The notes: generated by a model not told the origin, from the letters alone. Shown: positions 26,001-36,461, numbered from the stretch's first letter. The stretch: 64,000 nucleotides of DNA from Heliopora coerulea (GCA_030142905.1 JASJOG010000029.1:1887001-1951000), one strand, 5' to 3'. Numbers and translations are program-made.

Positions 26001-26948
26001 CGTGTCATGGTCGTATAAACTATTACAGTTTGTACTGCCAATGAAATATGTAGCTAAACATATTTCCTTTATAGATATTTTTAAGTTTGGTTTCCACATT
26101 AAAAATGATGATAAGCGAGTTTTATGAATGATTAAGGTAATACAACCCAAAGACTTGAGACAGGCTGTATGGGTGCAGTAACAGGATTGTCTTTCGAGAA
26201 ACCAGATCTGCCTATAAAATCTTCAACTACATTTGTGAAAGATTAAGAAAATATGTTCCCAGTTGACACACAGACTTACAGTAAATTGTAAGAGTGACTC
26301 AGCAGTTAACATACTGCACAATTCTTTGCCCGATTACAATCGGCTGTGACCAGTATTTCTGCATATTATACAGCGATGAATGAACACTTAAATAGAGTAT
26401 TCAGTTGTCAGTTTGACAGGACTATGACAACAATGTTTAACCATTGTCAATGCTCTTCTTGTCATCGCACAATCCTTACTTCTTTTATTTAAACTGCGCT
26501 GAACTCAATTTTGCAGGAGTACTTGCGGTTTCAAAAGCAGAAAATGGTTCTGTGCCTTAAGAATTCAATGAAGGTGTTGGCGAAATCTGGGATAAGGTTT
26601 ATTTTGAACATGCACAAATGAGCTCAATTGGGAGAAAAACGTCAGCAAGTTTGTCAAAGTGCTTGAGACTAATGCATAGCAACCAAAACAAATGTTTCGC
26701 AGTACGATATCACAAGAAATCTAACGGAAATGCACAACATCTATTGGGTTCTGTCAGTCGTCGCAGCTCATTCTGAGCCACTACGCAAAGCTTTGCATTC
26801 AACAATAAATACTTACGTCTTCAGCGTCCTCGCCTCTTCTTGATCGCCGAGCTGAAAGAAATTGAGCGCATGAGAGCACGCATTTCAAAAACTCTCCGAT
26901 CCCAAATCTTCCCACGAAAGTTGTGAAATATCATGTACCTGAACTCAT
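7835..26948 (-). CDS. Charged coiled-coil protein, caldesmon/troponin-T-like in composition (eight coding exons)
   Basis: I joined eight coding exons by GT-AG sites and phase: 26939-26948, 26817-26851, 18312-18447, 16267-16297, 14926-15158, 13197-13432, 9534-9743 and 7835-8062. They total 1119 nt, or 372 aa plus stop. Order in the protein: a short start (MSSA), an Arg/Glu-rich N-terminal helix beginning DDFAKQREQRR, a long Glu/Lys/Arg coiled coil with a run of about 16 Glu, an acidic Pro-Ala linker, a heptad-like helix (RIIDALIDRLYELAEQ), a second charged helix, and a basic tail with spaced Trp-containing motifs (SSLWEDKF, PQWVNNLKK, PAWSGVALKK). The N-terminus resembles that of caldesmon, and the overall make-up suggests a cytoskeletal or muscle filament-binding protein. 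This is inference from composition; no diagnostic domain was seen. The largest intron, about 8.4 kb, separates exons 2 and 3. Confidence 0.72.
8685..9200. repeat. Inverted repeat pair around a SINE head
   Basis: 8685-8745 (AACGGTCTTTGCCATCCTGA, TGTTTTCGGGTT, AGTGTACCCT) matches the complement of 9133-9200 with few mismatches. It may be the ends of a larger composite or foldback element. Confidence 0.55.
9005..9100 (-). mobile_element. tRNA-like SINE head (family 3)
   Basis: Minus strand: TAGTGTAGTGGTTTGTGCGA as an A-box region and GGGTTCGAATCCGTGG as B box. The intervening arm does not make a proper anticodon stem. It lies between the inverted repeats at 8685-8745 and 9133-9200. Confidence 0.55.
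9534..9743 (-). CDS. Exon 7 of the coiled-coil gene
   Basis: Exactly 70 codons, phase 0 on both sides, with a ttttcttag acceptor and a gtaaga donor. It encodes VEKLRKEYAEAEAEYNEAV, a basic Gly-rich turn (KRGRGTAGKGSGFF) and DVVKKAQSSLWEDKFRAFKE. The Trp inside a charged helix recurs in the final exon. Confidence 0.75.
9776..9996 (-). mobile_element. MITE family M2, copy 2
   Basis: Reverse-oriented copy. CATCTGCTTATGATTCGCTC, CAGTTCCTCCTCGATACTC and AAAATCGCACGAATAAACGG correspond to family M2 segments. Confidence 0.5.
10456..11555 (-). mobile_element. tRNA-derived SINE (family 1) split by a MITE
   Basis: Part 11,425-11,555 has the B-box-like GGGTTCGATTCC and TGCAGTTATCTAATTAAAGT; part 10,456-10,611 has the tail TATAAATAAAGACACTTGG and the CTCTAGGGAGAACAGCTTAG block. 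The two parts rejoin exactly as in the uninterrupted copy at 45.2 kb. Confidence 0.8.
10614..11422. mobile_element. TA-flanked MITE with long inverted ends and subterminal repeats, inserted in a SINE
   Basis: Ends CGGTGGCCCACAACGGCAGC and GTCGTTGTGGGCCACCG are inverted; arms extend about 85 bp. A TA duplication flanks it (10612-10613, 11423-11424). Just inside each end a unit like GTTGCTGCAAATATGTGTGT recurs, about six times on the left and three or four times on the right in reverse. The SINE it interrupts continues on both sides. TA targeting suggests a Tc1/mariner-like partner, unproven. Confidence 0.85.
11990..12160. mobile_element. Foldback element of the same family as that at 45.5 kb
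   Basis: Arms of about 65 bp: 11,990-12,056 and 12,088-12,160, sharing GCTCGAAAC-TT, TTTGCGATCAGTCAC and AACCTTTCAACTTCTT against its complement. The inner part of each arm holds GCTCGAAAC as in the hammerhead-like elements. Only a short duplication (ACGTAA) can be suggested. Confidence 0.65.
13197..13432 (-). CDS. Exon 6 of the coiled-coil gene (heptad helix)
   Basis: 236 nt between a ttatgtag acceptor and a gtaagt donor, phase 0 at its 3' end. It encodes RRIIDALIDRLYELAEQKEA, a Pro/Ala/Ser/Thr linker (PAPRATSAGVSTT), then LSSLDLKVRSLRTRLRNAEN and a Lys/Gln helix ending KMNHQE. Leu/Ile spacing supports a coiled coil. Confidence 0.75.
14376..14404. repeat. (ACATACCT)n minisatellite
   Basis: Four units of ATACCTAC in the intron after exon 6 (numbered from the 5' end of the gene). 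Confidence 0.8.
14683..14882 (+). mobile_element. MITE family M1, copy 2
   Basis: Starts TTTGCACGATTTTTACACGA then TACGACTGTCGTATAC; ends GTACGACAATCGTATCGTGT then GGACAGGGC. Lies just downstream of exon 5 within the coiled-coil gene intron. Confidence 0.65.
14926..15158 (-). CDS. Exon 5 of the coiled-coil gene (poly-Glu coiled coil)
   Basis: 233 nt, donor gtaagt. The preferred acceptor (ttgacttcttaag) makes it begin RQEREEEERRKK, in phase with the mini-exon before it. An upstream acceptor at 15186 would add a few residues (DGALVDFLR) but then needs an extra micro-exon to hold the phase. The protein part has alternating Glu/Lys/Arg, a Gln run, about 16 consecutive Glu, then PPAPPADETDAPKSAFDKIDDD. 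The GAG/GAA repeats are prone to length change between alleles. Confidence 0.75.
16267..16297 (-). CDS. Exon 4 of the coiled-coil gene (31-nt mini-exon)
   Basis: A 31-nt exon between a tatttcag acceptor and a gtaaac donor. In phase it encodes GDDSGSSRTR plus the first two bases of the next codon. It is found only because it sits between two consensus splice sites and keeps the frame. It could be alternatively spliced. Confidence 0.55.
18312..18447 (-). CDS. Exon 3 of the coiled-coil gene (Arg/Glu-rich N-terminal helix)
   Basis: 136 nt, with acceptor tttgaccag and donor gtcagt. It encodes 45 residues starting DDFAKQREQRRREREERRRQ, with no helix breakers, followed by a Ser/Ala/Asp patch and a second basic block ending KKREN. 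The start is reminiscent of the caldesmon N-terminus (MDDFERRRELRR), which is the main reason for the family suggestion. It ends with one base of a Gly codon completed by exon 4. Confidence 0.75.
19441..20215. repeat. Long purine (GAAA/GGAA) tract, in two blocks
   Basis: 19,441-19,578 and 19,835-20,215 are almost pure A/G on the plus strand (AGAAAGAAAGAAAC, GGAAGGAAGG), separated by about 255 bp of unique sequence. Minus-strand open frames are Phe/Ser/Leu repeats and not genes. Lies in the large intron of the coiled-coil gene. Such tracts can form triplex DNA. Confidence 0.9.
20260..26810. other. Large intron of the coiled-coil gene, no further gene seen
   Basis: Very A/T-rich and repeat-poor apart from the foldback element at 21.3 kb. 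No ORF on either strand has recognisable motifs. The sudden change of base composition at about 20.2 kb and again near 26.3 kb is visible by eye. Confidence 0.5.
21281..21536. mobile_element. Foldback element with 13-bp target duplication, in the coiled-coil gene intron
   Basis: Near-perfect arms of about 107 bp (21313-21419 and 21431-21538) around an 11-base centre. A one-sided extension of about 32 bp lies on the left. The duplication ACTAAAGGTACAA is at 21268-21280 and 21537-21549. The right arm starts with CUGAUGA (21427-21433), a UUUU/AAAA stem II and GAAAUAU, a weak hammerhead-like core. No ORF; same layout as the 60.5-kb insertion. Confidence 0.88.
26817..26948 (-). CDS. Coding exons 1 and 2 of the coiled-coil gene
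   Basis: Exon 1 coding part is 26939-26948: ATG AGT TCA G, then a gtacat donor. Exon 2 is 26817-26851 (35 nt), preceded by a ctttcag acceptor and followed by a gtaagt donor. The single G left by exon 1 plus CT of exon 2 makes Ala, giving MSSARRSRRGEDAED, which runs in phase into DDFAKQ of exon 3. The intron is only 87 bp. The start is chosen because it is the nearest upstream ATG with a donor in the right phase. The promoter and 5' UTR should lie above 26,948; the stretch up to 27.5 kb is richer in GC than its surroundings. Confidence 0.6.
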
Positions 26949-28168
26949 CCTTTAACAACGTGAAATGTCAGATTTTAAGAACTGAACGGTTTCTGTAATA
27001 ATAAGTAGCGCAACGGTTCTCGAGAGCTGTCAGAGTGGATAAACCAAGTCAAGACCGGCGGATTTATGGTCAAGCAAGAGCGTAGGTTGTGAATAAAACG
27101 CGAAGTTGCTGTCAGGTCACTACTCGCCTTCCACAGTGAATCCGGACGAAATGAGGAATGTTAGGCGCTCCCAACGTCTAAGGCCTGCTGCTATCGCGTT
27201 TGCTGTTTAATTTTCAACCAAGTGTTCATAAGCACCGCCCATTGAAATCTTACTATAACGATCGTTTCTGTTCTCCACTCCAAAACTCATTTCGCAGCAA
27301 CCGGTTAAAATGCCGATGAAAGACACTCAGTGTAACACTGCAGATAGCTTGAAAACCGTAAAATATGGTTTTGAGTCGGGAAACGATAAGAAAGACGAGC
27401 ATGTATTTGCTGATTATTCTGTTTTCCTGCCAAGGGTTATGACATACGAGACAATGGTTATCTCGAAACAACAGCCATGATTGGTTCGTTGGCAAAATCC
27501 AGCACATAACGAGCCGCTAAGGTTGAGTGACCGCGGCAAGAAGCTTTTCACAAAATGACAGTGTAATTCCTGTTTGGGATTGATGAAGCCAATTTTGGAT
27601 TTAATCTGAAACTTTAAACGCCTTCGAAAACATCTCCTAAGAACAAATGTAGGTCATGTTTTACTCTAGCGTTACAGTAGCACTGGTGTTGTTAGGAAAG
27701 ATCATCTGGTTTCATGTTTTCGTCACTGGTGATCTCGTACTTGTGGCTAGGCTTTTATCTGATTAATCTGGCGAATCAATGGATGATTTTATGCATGCAA
27801 ACACGATTCCCATATCAAATGTATGAAAAGGAACATTAATTCATTATTGCCATTTATCGAAACGAGATGATCAAGCAAATCTGAGGATTTAAAGACAGAA
27901 GAGTACTTTTGTCGATGGGAATCTCACCACAGACAAGAAAACAACGCAGCGCCATTGTTTTGGATGACGTTACCTTCAAGAGCCTGGCAAGGCTATAATG
28001 GCTATTTATTTTTTATAATTTACCCTATCATTTTTTAATAAACAATGCTTCAAAAACGTTATTTAATGTCGTCAGAGGTCCCGCATAAGAACTCAAATAT
28101 TTTGTAAAAAACAGCCATTTCAGTTTCGATAAAATTTTTAAAATTTCCCGCGGACAATATATCTACGG

Positions 28169-28768
28169 CAGTGGTTCCCAACCTGGGGTACGCAAACAGT
28201 TTTTGGTGGTCCGCCGAGACTCAGTGGCCGAGACTAAGGTGTCCGCCGGGGGTCCACGCAAAAGGGACGGGGTCAGCAGAAAGTAACTATGTTTTTTGGC
28301 AAATGACTACCTGCAATATTGGTTCAACTATTTTTCTTGCAAACTACCAGTCAATATCGCAAATTCCGAAGGGTGTAAGTGTAACATAAGAACTCGTAAT
28401 TTTTAGGTTTTAACAGGTCACAGCTTCATCTCATGTTACATACAACAACGCTTCGCCTGTTCAATCCGAGCTTTGTTCGTACAGGAAAAGTTCTCCAGGG
28501 TTTACCTGGCCATAAATTAATCATGAGTTTGAAACGATCTGCCACTGTGAAGATTAAACTACGAGGATACAATGTTGAATACTTAAAATTTGGTTTTATT
28601 CCATGCCAAACTGAGCAAAGCAAACCTAAATGCATCTTTTAAGGAGAGATTTTAAGCAATGAAGCAATGAAATTGGCGAAGCTGCAGTTTCAGTTGGGGA
28701 GGGGGTCCGCTGAGCTTTTTTAAAATCAGTGAAGGGGTCCCTGGGAAGCAAAAGATTGAGAACCACTG
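28169..28768. mobile_element. Non-autonomous hAT-type DNA transposon
   Basis: Ends CAGTGGTTCCCAAC and TTGAGAACCACTG are imperfect inverted repeats of the hAT type. They are flanked by a perfect 8-bp duplication ATCTACGG (28161-28168 and 28769-28776), the target size of hAT transposases. The 600-bp interior has only short ORFs on both strands and no transposase motif, so it depended on a partner element. Confidence 0.9.
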
Positions 28769-31700
28769 ATCTACGGTACGGTACCTCCCCAAACAGTATT
28801 TATTGTAACCAGTACGTCACTTCCGCTTGTTTAACTTTTGAAAAACTAAAAACATTTCTTAACATTCAAAAATTGTGTTTTTCTTTTGTTTTTGTTTTTT
28901 TTCTTTTTTACATTTACCTTTACTGAAAGTGCAGGTGCAATTGAAGTCACGTGGAACTTAAAACCTGAAGGCTCGACCTAACTGAGGACGTAGGGGTAAT
29001 AATCTTCCGAATTTTCTGAGAATAGAATTCCTGAAATAAATAGTGGCTTCATCCCGCGGGAAATGGCCTGGAGACAAGGTTGGAGAAACCCCAGTGATGA
29101 TGGTTCTGGTTTATGAATAATGATTCAGCTCATAATCTCCGTAAACGAAATGTACCACGCAGCCATTTAGAATTAAAAGAATATGACAAAGCTTTAATAC
29201 CAATGTTTGATAGTTATACAAGCTTAACCCCATAACGAAGACCTAACAGCTCCACAGGACCTCACAGTGTTTCAATGTAAGATACTACAATATCTTAGGA
29301 GGACCTACCAAGTCTTGCAAATAGAATAGCGTCCAATCACATCGTTAATATTTCTATTTCTAAATTATCAAACTTCCTCGAGCAACTTATGTAAGGTTTC
29401 TACGACTTCAGGGTAGAAAATTTCCAAGACTCACTATTCGATCAGTAAGTCAAAATTCAAGAAAAAGTATTCCGAGTAAAGTTCTTATGTCTGGTTGGTC
29501 TTTGAGTGACTTTTTACCTTCCTATGAAACATTGTGAGGATCAGAAATATAGATGGCTGAGAAATACATAATTGGGTAAATGAAAAGTATCTATAAATGA
29601 AATGAATTTCTGCTTTACCACTGAAAAAAAGTGAGATTTCAGGAGGAAAATGCTATAAATTATTCAAGGAAAAAAAAATTATAAAATTAATTGTGCTCCA
29701 AGAGTGAAACAAAGAGATTGGTAAAATTTTTTGGTAAAATTAAGAATAGCAAATTTGTTTAAAAATACTGGTATCAACAGTAACGATTTGATCACTTGTG
29801 AATAAGTGTAAGGAAAAATAACTTTCGATTCAGCAGCAATCTTATTTGGCAATCATACGCTTGTAGTTGAGTAATAATTAGCAAGTTCTAACGAGGCCAC
29901 ACATACTCTGGACCCCCACCAAAAATGTAGAGTAGCAAGGCCTCCCGTACCCCGGCCCCCCGGTTCCGAAACCTCCGAGGTCCAATGACTGAATTCAAAA
30001 TATTTAGAGCAAGCAAATGACAAGACTGGTCACCGAATAATAGTAAGACATGTTATTAAAACACAAAGTAAATTTTCTAGGCTTCGAGCTACACTTTGTA
30101 ATGATGATCAGATTAAATTGGTCAGGACTATCATGAACTAGAAAATTATCGTCGTATATTCTCCATAACGGCTCGAAGCGACTTTAGATTGATCTCTTTG
30201 ACACTTAAAAACCAAACAAATGGTTGCCAATTTCAGAAAGCTTTAGCGCAAAGCAATCGAATACGTCTTAAACGCACGCCTGGTTCTATGATTAACGATA
30301 ATCGACATTGCATAGATAGGAAAACGATGCGTATGTACATCAATGTTGCAAGAAATATTTACCATAAAACTCATAAATGCTCACAGTTAGTGTTGCCAGA
30401 TTGCACAGGACAGAACCAGCCCAAGCTACCTTAAAAAATAACCCCAAATTAGCCAGAGTCTATTTTTCAAAAGTAGCAAAATTATGATTTGAGAATTGCA
30501 AAACTAGTCCAAAATTTGTAGCAAAAAACAGTAACTCTATTTGTAACTTTCACCGAAAACATTTTAATTCGTATTTCTTTCCTCAAAGTTTACATGTAAT
30601 TGGTATTTCATAATTTCTATTCGTTCACCCAAATGCAATGGCTACGTAGTGACCAAATAACCAATAAACCCGTATTGTACCTTTCGTGACATATTTTTTA
30701 TCTGTTAAGGATATGTTTCTGTGTTCGCAGAGGAATTAGCGTACGGCTTGTCTAACTACATATTTATTAGATTACAAACAACAACGAAAATGTATTCGAC
30801 AACACGAATCGACGAAGTGAAGAACAGGAAGAAGTGTGTGAACCGTCTAATAAACGTCCACCCAATAATGACGTAGTAGTTCTTATTTTTTGTCATGCAA
30901 TCAGTTAATATTAACATTATCCACCTTTTTAATCTCTATTTATTCTGAAAATCCATGAGGCACTTTTTTGTCCTAATTAATCATTTTTGCATCACATGAC
31001 AGAATCAACATCTTAAAGTGGTCTTACTCTTAAAATGTTATTTTTTTCTAGAAATTGTGGCTATATTTTGTCATTCACTATGCAGTAGTGACCTTTCCTT
31101 CACCTTGAATGACCTTCATAATTTTTACGTTGACGATGACCTTGACCTTTAAACAGTAATCCTATGTAAACATAGTGCAAATGAAGAGCATCTGTAGATT
31201 CTTTCCGAAGGTATTGGAAGACAACAAAGTGTACTCTCACTTTGCATATTTATTTATAAACTTTGAATCTGCTTTTCGATCTCGAGTTGTTAAAGTTGTG
31301 GGGAAGCATTTTATCAAACGTAAAATTAAAGTGATTTCCGCCTAGTCCTTCTACAAAACACAGAATACGAAAAATGCACAAAAAAAGGTGCAAAAATCAC
31401 TTCAAAATCAAAGGGACCGGAACAGTAGATGGTACACCCAGGGGAGGGGCTTGGGACTTAATTAAGACCCCATAATAGGTACAGGAAATAGGTGGGACGT
31501 ATGTTGAGCAATAGATCTTCACAAAAGACCAAGCAGATCAACCATGGCTTTTGCTTAATATCTTTAATCCAAAGTGTGCTTTCGGTTTGTGCTGCCATAA
31601 TACAAAAATGGCCTATAGAGATTTTCAAATTTCAATGTTTTCTTTAAGAATATGATCCCATAGCCCTCTAGACGCGGACGTTACGTAGGTGTTGAATACT

Positions 31701-31949
31701 ATATCCCTGAAACGGAAAACATATTGGCCTGATGGGGCGTCAGCAGGTGAGTAAATTTTATTTATAGAAGTGTTGATATTCCAGAAAACTAAAGGAAAAG
31801 AAAGTTATTTTTCTATACGAGTGTTATATAACGATTAGCCTGAACATTTGAGTTTCCGTACTGTGAATATAGACATAATATGCAGTTTTGGTATTGGGGA
31901 GATACCCAATTTCCGCGGTCATCCTATATAATTTTTATAATTTTTATAT

Positions 31950-32240
31950 TTATTTATTTTTTTTTATACGTTGGTCAAACATACCGACTTCTACACACAA
32001 GGGTGTCTGAACATATGGGTATTTCGGCCTACACTGGGAAAAAACGCTCTCACTCCGCATTAGCGAGCATTCTCACGCATAAAATAAAAACAGGTCACGA
32101 CGTTTTTCAGGATGATTTTTCTGTCCTGTCACAAGGTTCGACACAATTTGATGTCCTCCTTTGAGTGAGTTTGTTAATTTCTAAAATTAAACCTTCGCTT
32201 AATATCAATAGTAGGTCATTTCCTTTAACACTTTCTCAAT
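31950..32240 (+). pseudogene. Penelope-like element fragment, GIY-YIG end
   Basis: The translation shows LYVGQTYRLLHTRVSEHMGIS followed by AYTGKKRSHSALASILTH, and, after a stop, LLISKIKPSLNINSRSFPLTL. This parallels the C-terminus of the PLE at 58-61 kb (YIGQTGRLLYALISDHLGIS; LLIRKFNPSLNANLGSFPL). The GIY half of the domain and the RT are missing, and the frame is broken. Confidence 0.65.
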
Positions 32241-32517
32241 CTTTATACTATTTTCCGACGTTTTGCTTGTTGGAGAAATATCCACTTTTTGTGGTGACCT
32301 TACGCTATCCCACATAGGTTTTCAGTTTTGGGAAATATCCACTGTATGTCGTGACCCAATATATAATTTTAGTTCTCGGGGATACGCCCACATCATGTGT
32401 TGCCCCCCCTATTAAAATAGGCAGTTGGTTTGGAGTCCTGTATCTCTCACCAGGGTAACACTGTACATTCTGTCTAATTCTGCACATGCGTTGCAAACTT
32501 AAAAAGCCTACCATATG

Positions 32518-32523
32518 TATATG

Positions 32524-32572
<49 letters not shown>
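32518..32572. repeat. (ATATGT)n/(AT)n microsatellite
   Basis: A run of ATATGT units passing into a pure AT dinucleotide run. It lies just past the 3' end of the PLE. Confidence 0.9.
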
Positions 32573-32574
<2 letters not shown>

Positions 32575-32615
32575 ATCATAAAAACTTTATTAAAAAAGAA
32601 GAAAAATCCACAATT

Positions 32616-32650
32616 TACGTTTCGGGGACCGGCCCCTTCTTCAGCAGCTC
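32616..32650 (-). ncRNA. Hammerhead-like core in the 3' terminal region of the PLE
   Basis: On the minus strand: CUGAAGA, then A, a GGGG/CCCC stem II with loop CCGGU, then GAAACGU. The palindromic ACGU that forms stem III in dimeric PLE hammerheads is present. Stem I is weak, so activity is uncertain. Confidence 0.5.
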
Positions 32651-32709
32651 ACAGTTAAAGAATAGAGTCCTTATATACCTTATCGTTCTTCCTTAAATTT
32701 ACATAAATC

Positions 32710-33953
32710 TCAAACTTCCATTACATTCAATCCCAGAGGAGTATAACATTTTAATTTTTCAATCCAAAAACCTTCCCTTGCTGTTGGATCCCTAACGTCG
32801 GTAACATCAATTATTTTAACCGATAAATCTTTCATACTTATATGCTCATTATCAAAAAAATGTGCATACAGGTGTTCCCCACAAATTCCCCTTTGTCCCC
32901 TTTCATATCGTCTCAATGAGCTCTTATGGTTATTGAACCTTAGCCTAAATGGTGTTATTGTGCTCCCCACATATTGTTTGCTACATCTCTTGCATGTTAT
33001 TAAATATACCACTCCTTGAGAGTCACAATCAAAGGAATGATTGATATGAAAAGACCGCTTCTCAACATTACCCATAAAGGTCGATCCAGTTTCAACAAAT
33101 TTACAAACTTTACATCTGGCCTTTCCACAGCAAAACATTCCCTTGGACCCCTCCTCCATAGGCTGCATTTTAGCCCTCACCAAAATATCCTTCAAATTCT
33201 TCGCTCTCCTAAAGCTTAACCTCGGAGCAATCGGCAAAAGCTTTTTAAGTACAGGTACCGATTCAACCAAAATTTGCAATTCTCGAAGAATATTATGCAC
33301 TACCTGAAGTGCAGGATGAAAGTCAAAAGTCAAAACCAATCTATCAGACCTATCTGAATTTCTCTTTCCCGTCCCTTTAAGCAAGACTTCTCGATCAAGA
33401 CCGTTCACTCTACCGATCTGCTTATCAACAAAACCCCTCTCATAACCCCTTTTCCACAAAAAACCTTTTAATTCTTTCTCCCTACTTTTGAAAACATCTT
33501 CTGAATCGCAAATTCTTTTCAATCTCAGCGCCTGACCATATGGAATAGCTTTTTTAACATGCTGAGGATGGCACGATTTAAAATTCAAGTACTGATGTGT
33601 ATCCGTCGGTTTATGATACACATCAGTACTAAAAATTCCACCATTAAAATTAATCATAACATCTAAAAAAGATATTTTCCCATTACCAATCTCCCACGTA
33701 AATTTGATAGATTCATGACATGAATTCAAAGCCAACAAAAATTCATCCAACCTCTCCTTGCCATGAAGCCATATCATAAATATATCATCCAAAAATCGCC
33801 ACCATACCCACGGTCTATAACTACAAGTCTCCAAGAACGAATTTTCAAAATTCCCCATGAAAATATTCGCAAAAGCCGGGGCAAACTTTGTACCTATTGC
33901 CGTTCCCAATTTTTGCCTAAAAACTCTTCCATCAAATTCAAAATAATTATTTT
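32710..33953 (-). mobile_element. Penelope-like retroelement, 5'-truncated ORF with RT end and GIY-YIG endonuclease
   Basis: About 410 codons remain open from an upstream TAA near 33,957 to the stop at 32710. Seen: the end of the RT palm (GTAIGTKFAPAFANIFMGN), the catalytic FLDD box (Asp41-Asp42 of the open frame), a thumb region, a Cys-rich linker (CCGKARCKVCKF), and a GIY-YIG endonuclease (GVVYLITCKRCSKQYVGST). PLEs copy themselves by target-primed reverse transcription using this endonuclease. RT motifs before the GTAIGT block are lost, so the copy is inactive although its remaining frame is intact, which suggests recent insertion. A hammerhead-like motif follows the stop on the same strand. 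Confidence 0.88.
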
Positions 33954-35654
33954 CTTAACTGCAGGTGTCTTAATTCACGACAGGACAGATCCCCGAAACA
34001 TTTGGGAAATAAGAATCCCAACAATAACGTGTAAAGTGCTGCGTAAGCACTGTTGAACAATGGCAAGACCAGGGTAGGAATGGAGTACCGAACCCTCACA
34101 ACACGGGAGTTTAATCAACTAGATTTGCTCAAATACGAAGAGAAGACGCTCAGGTGGGGAGAATGTTAAGGTCTTCCTTGAAACGAGAAAATCCTGCCGC
34201 TGTGCGGAAGTGGCTACAAAGCTCTCTGGAGAAACGCTAGATTCAAATTAAAAGGTGTAAAACCAAGAATTTTTCCACACCTCGGAGTATCCTATGTATG
34301 TTTGTCCAACATGGACACCCTTACCCTGCTCCCCTTTTAATTTAATTAACTTGAACGACAAGTTAAATGCGAACGATAGTACTTCCGGATCCATTCCACA
34401 TTATATTTTGATTAGCGAGTGGGAGTGGAAAATATCGAAATCCAAATTATCTTAATTTCTTTAAACTTGGCCAAAAAAAGTTAAGAACCTCAAGGTTTTA
34501 CCAAATTAACGTATTGTTGACCTTTTACAATATTTAGAGGATGCTTAGTAATGGAACATTCGATCGAATGGAAAAAGTTTAGAAGAAATTTATTCAACGG
34601 AAGTCGATCTTTAATATTACGTCATTCTCTTGAGCTAACCACTCAAAGTGATTCAAAGTTCTCGCCTGCCTGATGCAAGTCTGAGTCAACGGTTTGAGTT
34701 CGCATTGAATGCAAGAAATTTCTGTGGCTGTTATCAAAGATTTACTAAGTTTTAACAAATTTTGGGGAGAGGAAGCGAGGAAGACATTACAAGATCTCTG
34801 TCTAAGTACCTAAACACTATTTTGATGTTATTTTATCATCACGGATTAAATCCAGTTCTTTTAATAGCACGTATGTCCCCCTTATTGACACAACTCAGTA
34901 GTTCGCCGAGAGACCTTTCACGTTTGGTTCCTGCTCATCAGGAACCTTCCAATCCATCATCCCTCTACTTTGGTTCCGGTAAAAGTAAAGAATTTAGCAG
35001 TTAAATGTAGCTCACCGGCTGTTGCGGAGGCACTTGCCAGATTACTGTTTTGTCGTACAATCCACCTTAGTCGGAGTGACTTTAGAACTTTGTTGGGTAA
35101 AGTATATTGTTTAACCTTTTAAAAGGCTTCCAGTTTGCCATGGGAATAGATATCGTCAGTGGAATCAATAAAGTTCGAATAGTTTGTTGACAGAAGACAT
35201 TTTAACGTAGATGTTGATTAAAACATGTTTACTGACCAAAACAATAATGGCCGAAGGCCAGAACGATGGCGACTCTGAACTTGATCCGATGCATATATTT
35301 TCTTCCTGCAGGTTAGTACAAGCGTTATTTCTGATTTGAACAGGCCAAGAATCACTATCAACACCCTAAGGTACGTTTGCAGTCCGATTACTCTGAAGGC
35401 TGCTTATCTGTTGTAGTTTTATTCGAATTAAATTAGAGAAATCTTCTCAAAGATTATCTTTGGTGGGTAGGCGGCGTTATCAAGGCTATGCATAATGATA
35501 AATTCAAGGAAAAGCGAAATACATCCGTCAAAACGTGAAGAAACAATTGTTTCGAGTGAAGGGCTGAAGGCCCCACATGATTTAAAAATTCTGTTTATTC
35601 TCTTCCTTATATTGGTAGTTTAATTTCGCCTTTCGATTATCACATGTGGATACA

Positions 35655-35657
<3 letters not shown>

Positions 35658-35707
<50 letters not shown>
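35658..35707. repeat. (AT)n microsatellite
   Basis: About 25 AT units. Confidence 0.9.
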
Positions 35708-35711
<4 letters not shown>

Positions 35712-36267
35712 GAATGTGTTTCTAAACAGTACTGTGACTGACCTTGGGCTATTCCGTTTCACACATTTGTAGGGGTCGTTGTTGATGTTTCGGAAACGTC
35801 TACGTTTTCAAGAATGTTTGAGATTTATCAAATATGAATTATCATCCATCATGTTTACTTGCTTACTAATTTGCTCATTTTATTGTTGGATTTTCCACTT
35901 AAATCAAAGTTTAAACATCTCGCATCTGCAGTAGAATGAGGTGATTTAACTCATTTCTGCCCAAGGTGAAATCTTCCGTTTCATTTTGCCCATTAGCAAG
36001 AATAAAAGCCATTAATAAAGCAGTCAAAAACTTAACTATTTCATCTTCTAGCTTTATATTCAAGATAGAACTAGATAAGTCAGAAACAAGGTGAAGGGAT
36101 ATTTTGACAATATTATGTTGTTTCAATCTGAATAAAAGGCCACAAGATGACATTTTATAGATTGTATAATTCTTTTCCATTTTCCCCCCTTATGTGATTG
36201 TTTGAAACTTAAAAGTTTTTTTTTTTTCTAGACATAGTATGTTATTTCTGAATCATTAGGATATTTA

Positions 36268-36461
36268 AAGGGCTGTTTATATGTGCAATTTTGTGCTTTG
36301 CAATTGACATCTTGGACTATGTGTTTAACTGAAGAGAATTGAGGAGAAACTGGAGCCAATCATGAGCAGATGTCTTGCTATGTAGATTGTCAAGAGTTTA
36401 TTACATAGACCAGGATGAAAATCAGAATGAGCAAAAATTGCACGTGTTAACGGGCATTAAT
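36268..36461 (+). mobile_element. MITE family M2, copy 3
   Basis: GGGCTGTTTATATGTGCAAT at the start and AAATTGCACGTGTTAACGGG at the end, with TGTGTTTAACTGAAGAGAAT inside. The best-preserved copy; ends are imperfect inverted repeats. Confidence 0.6.

Noticed and set aside
35780..35820. Hammerhead-like ...GTTTCGGAAACGTC... segment
   Set aside because: No CUGANGA box at a usable distance on either strand.
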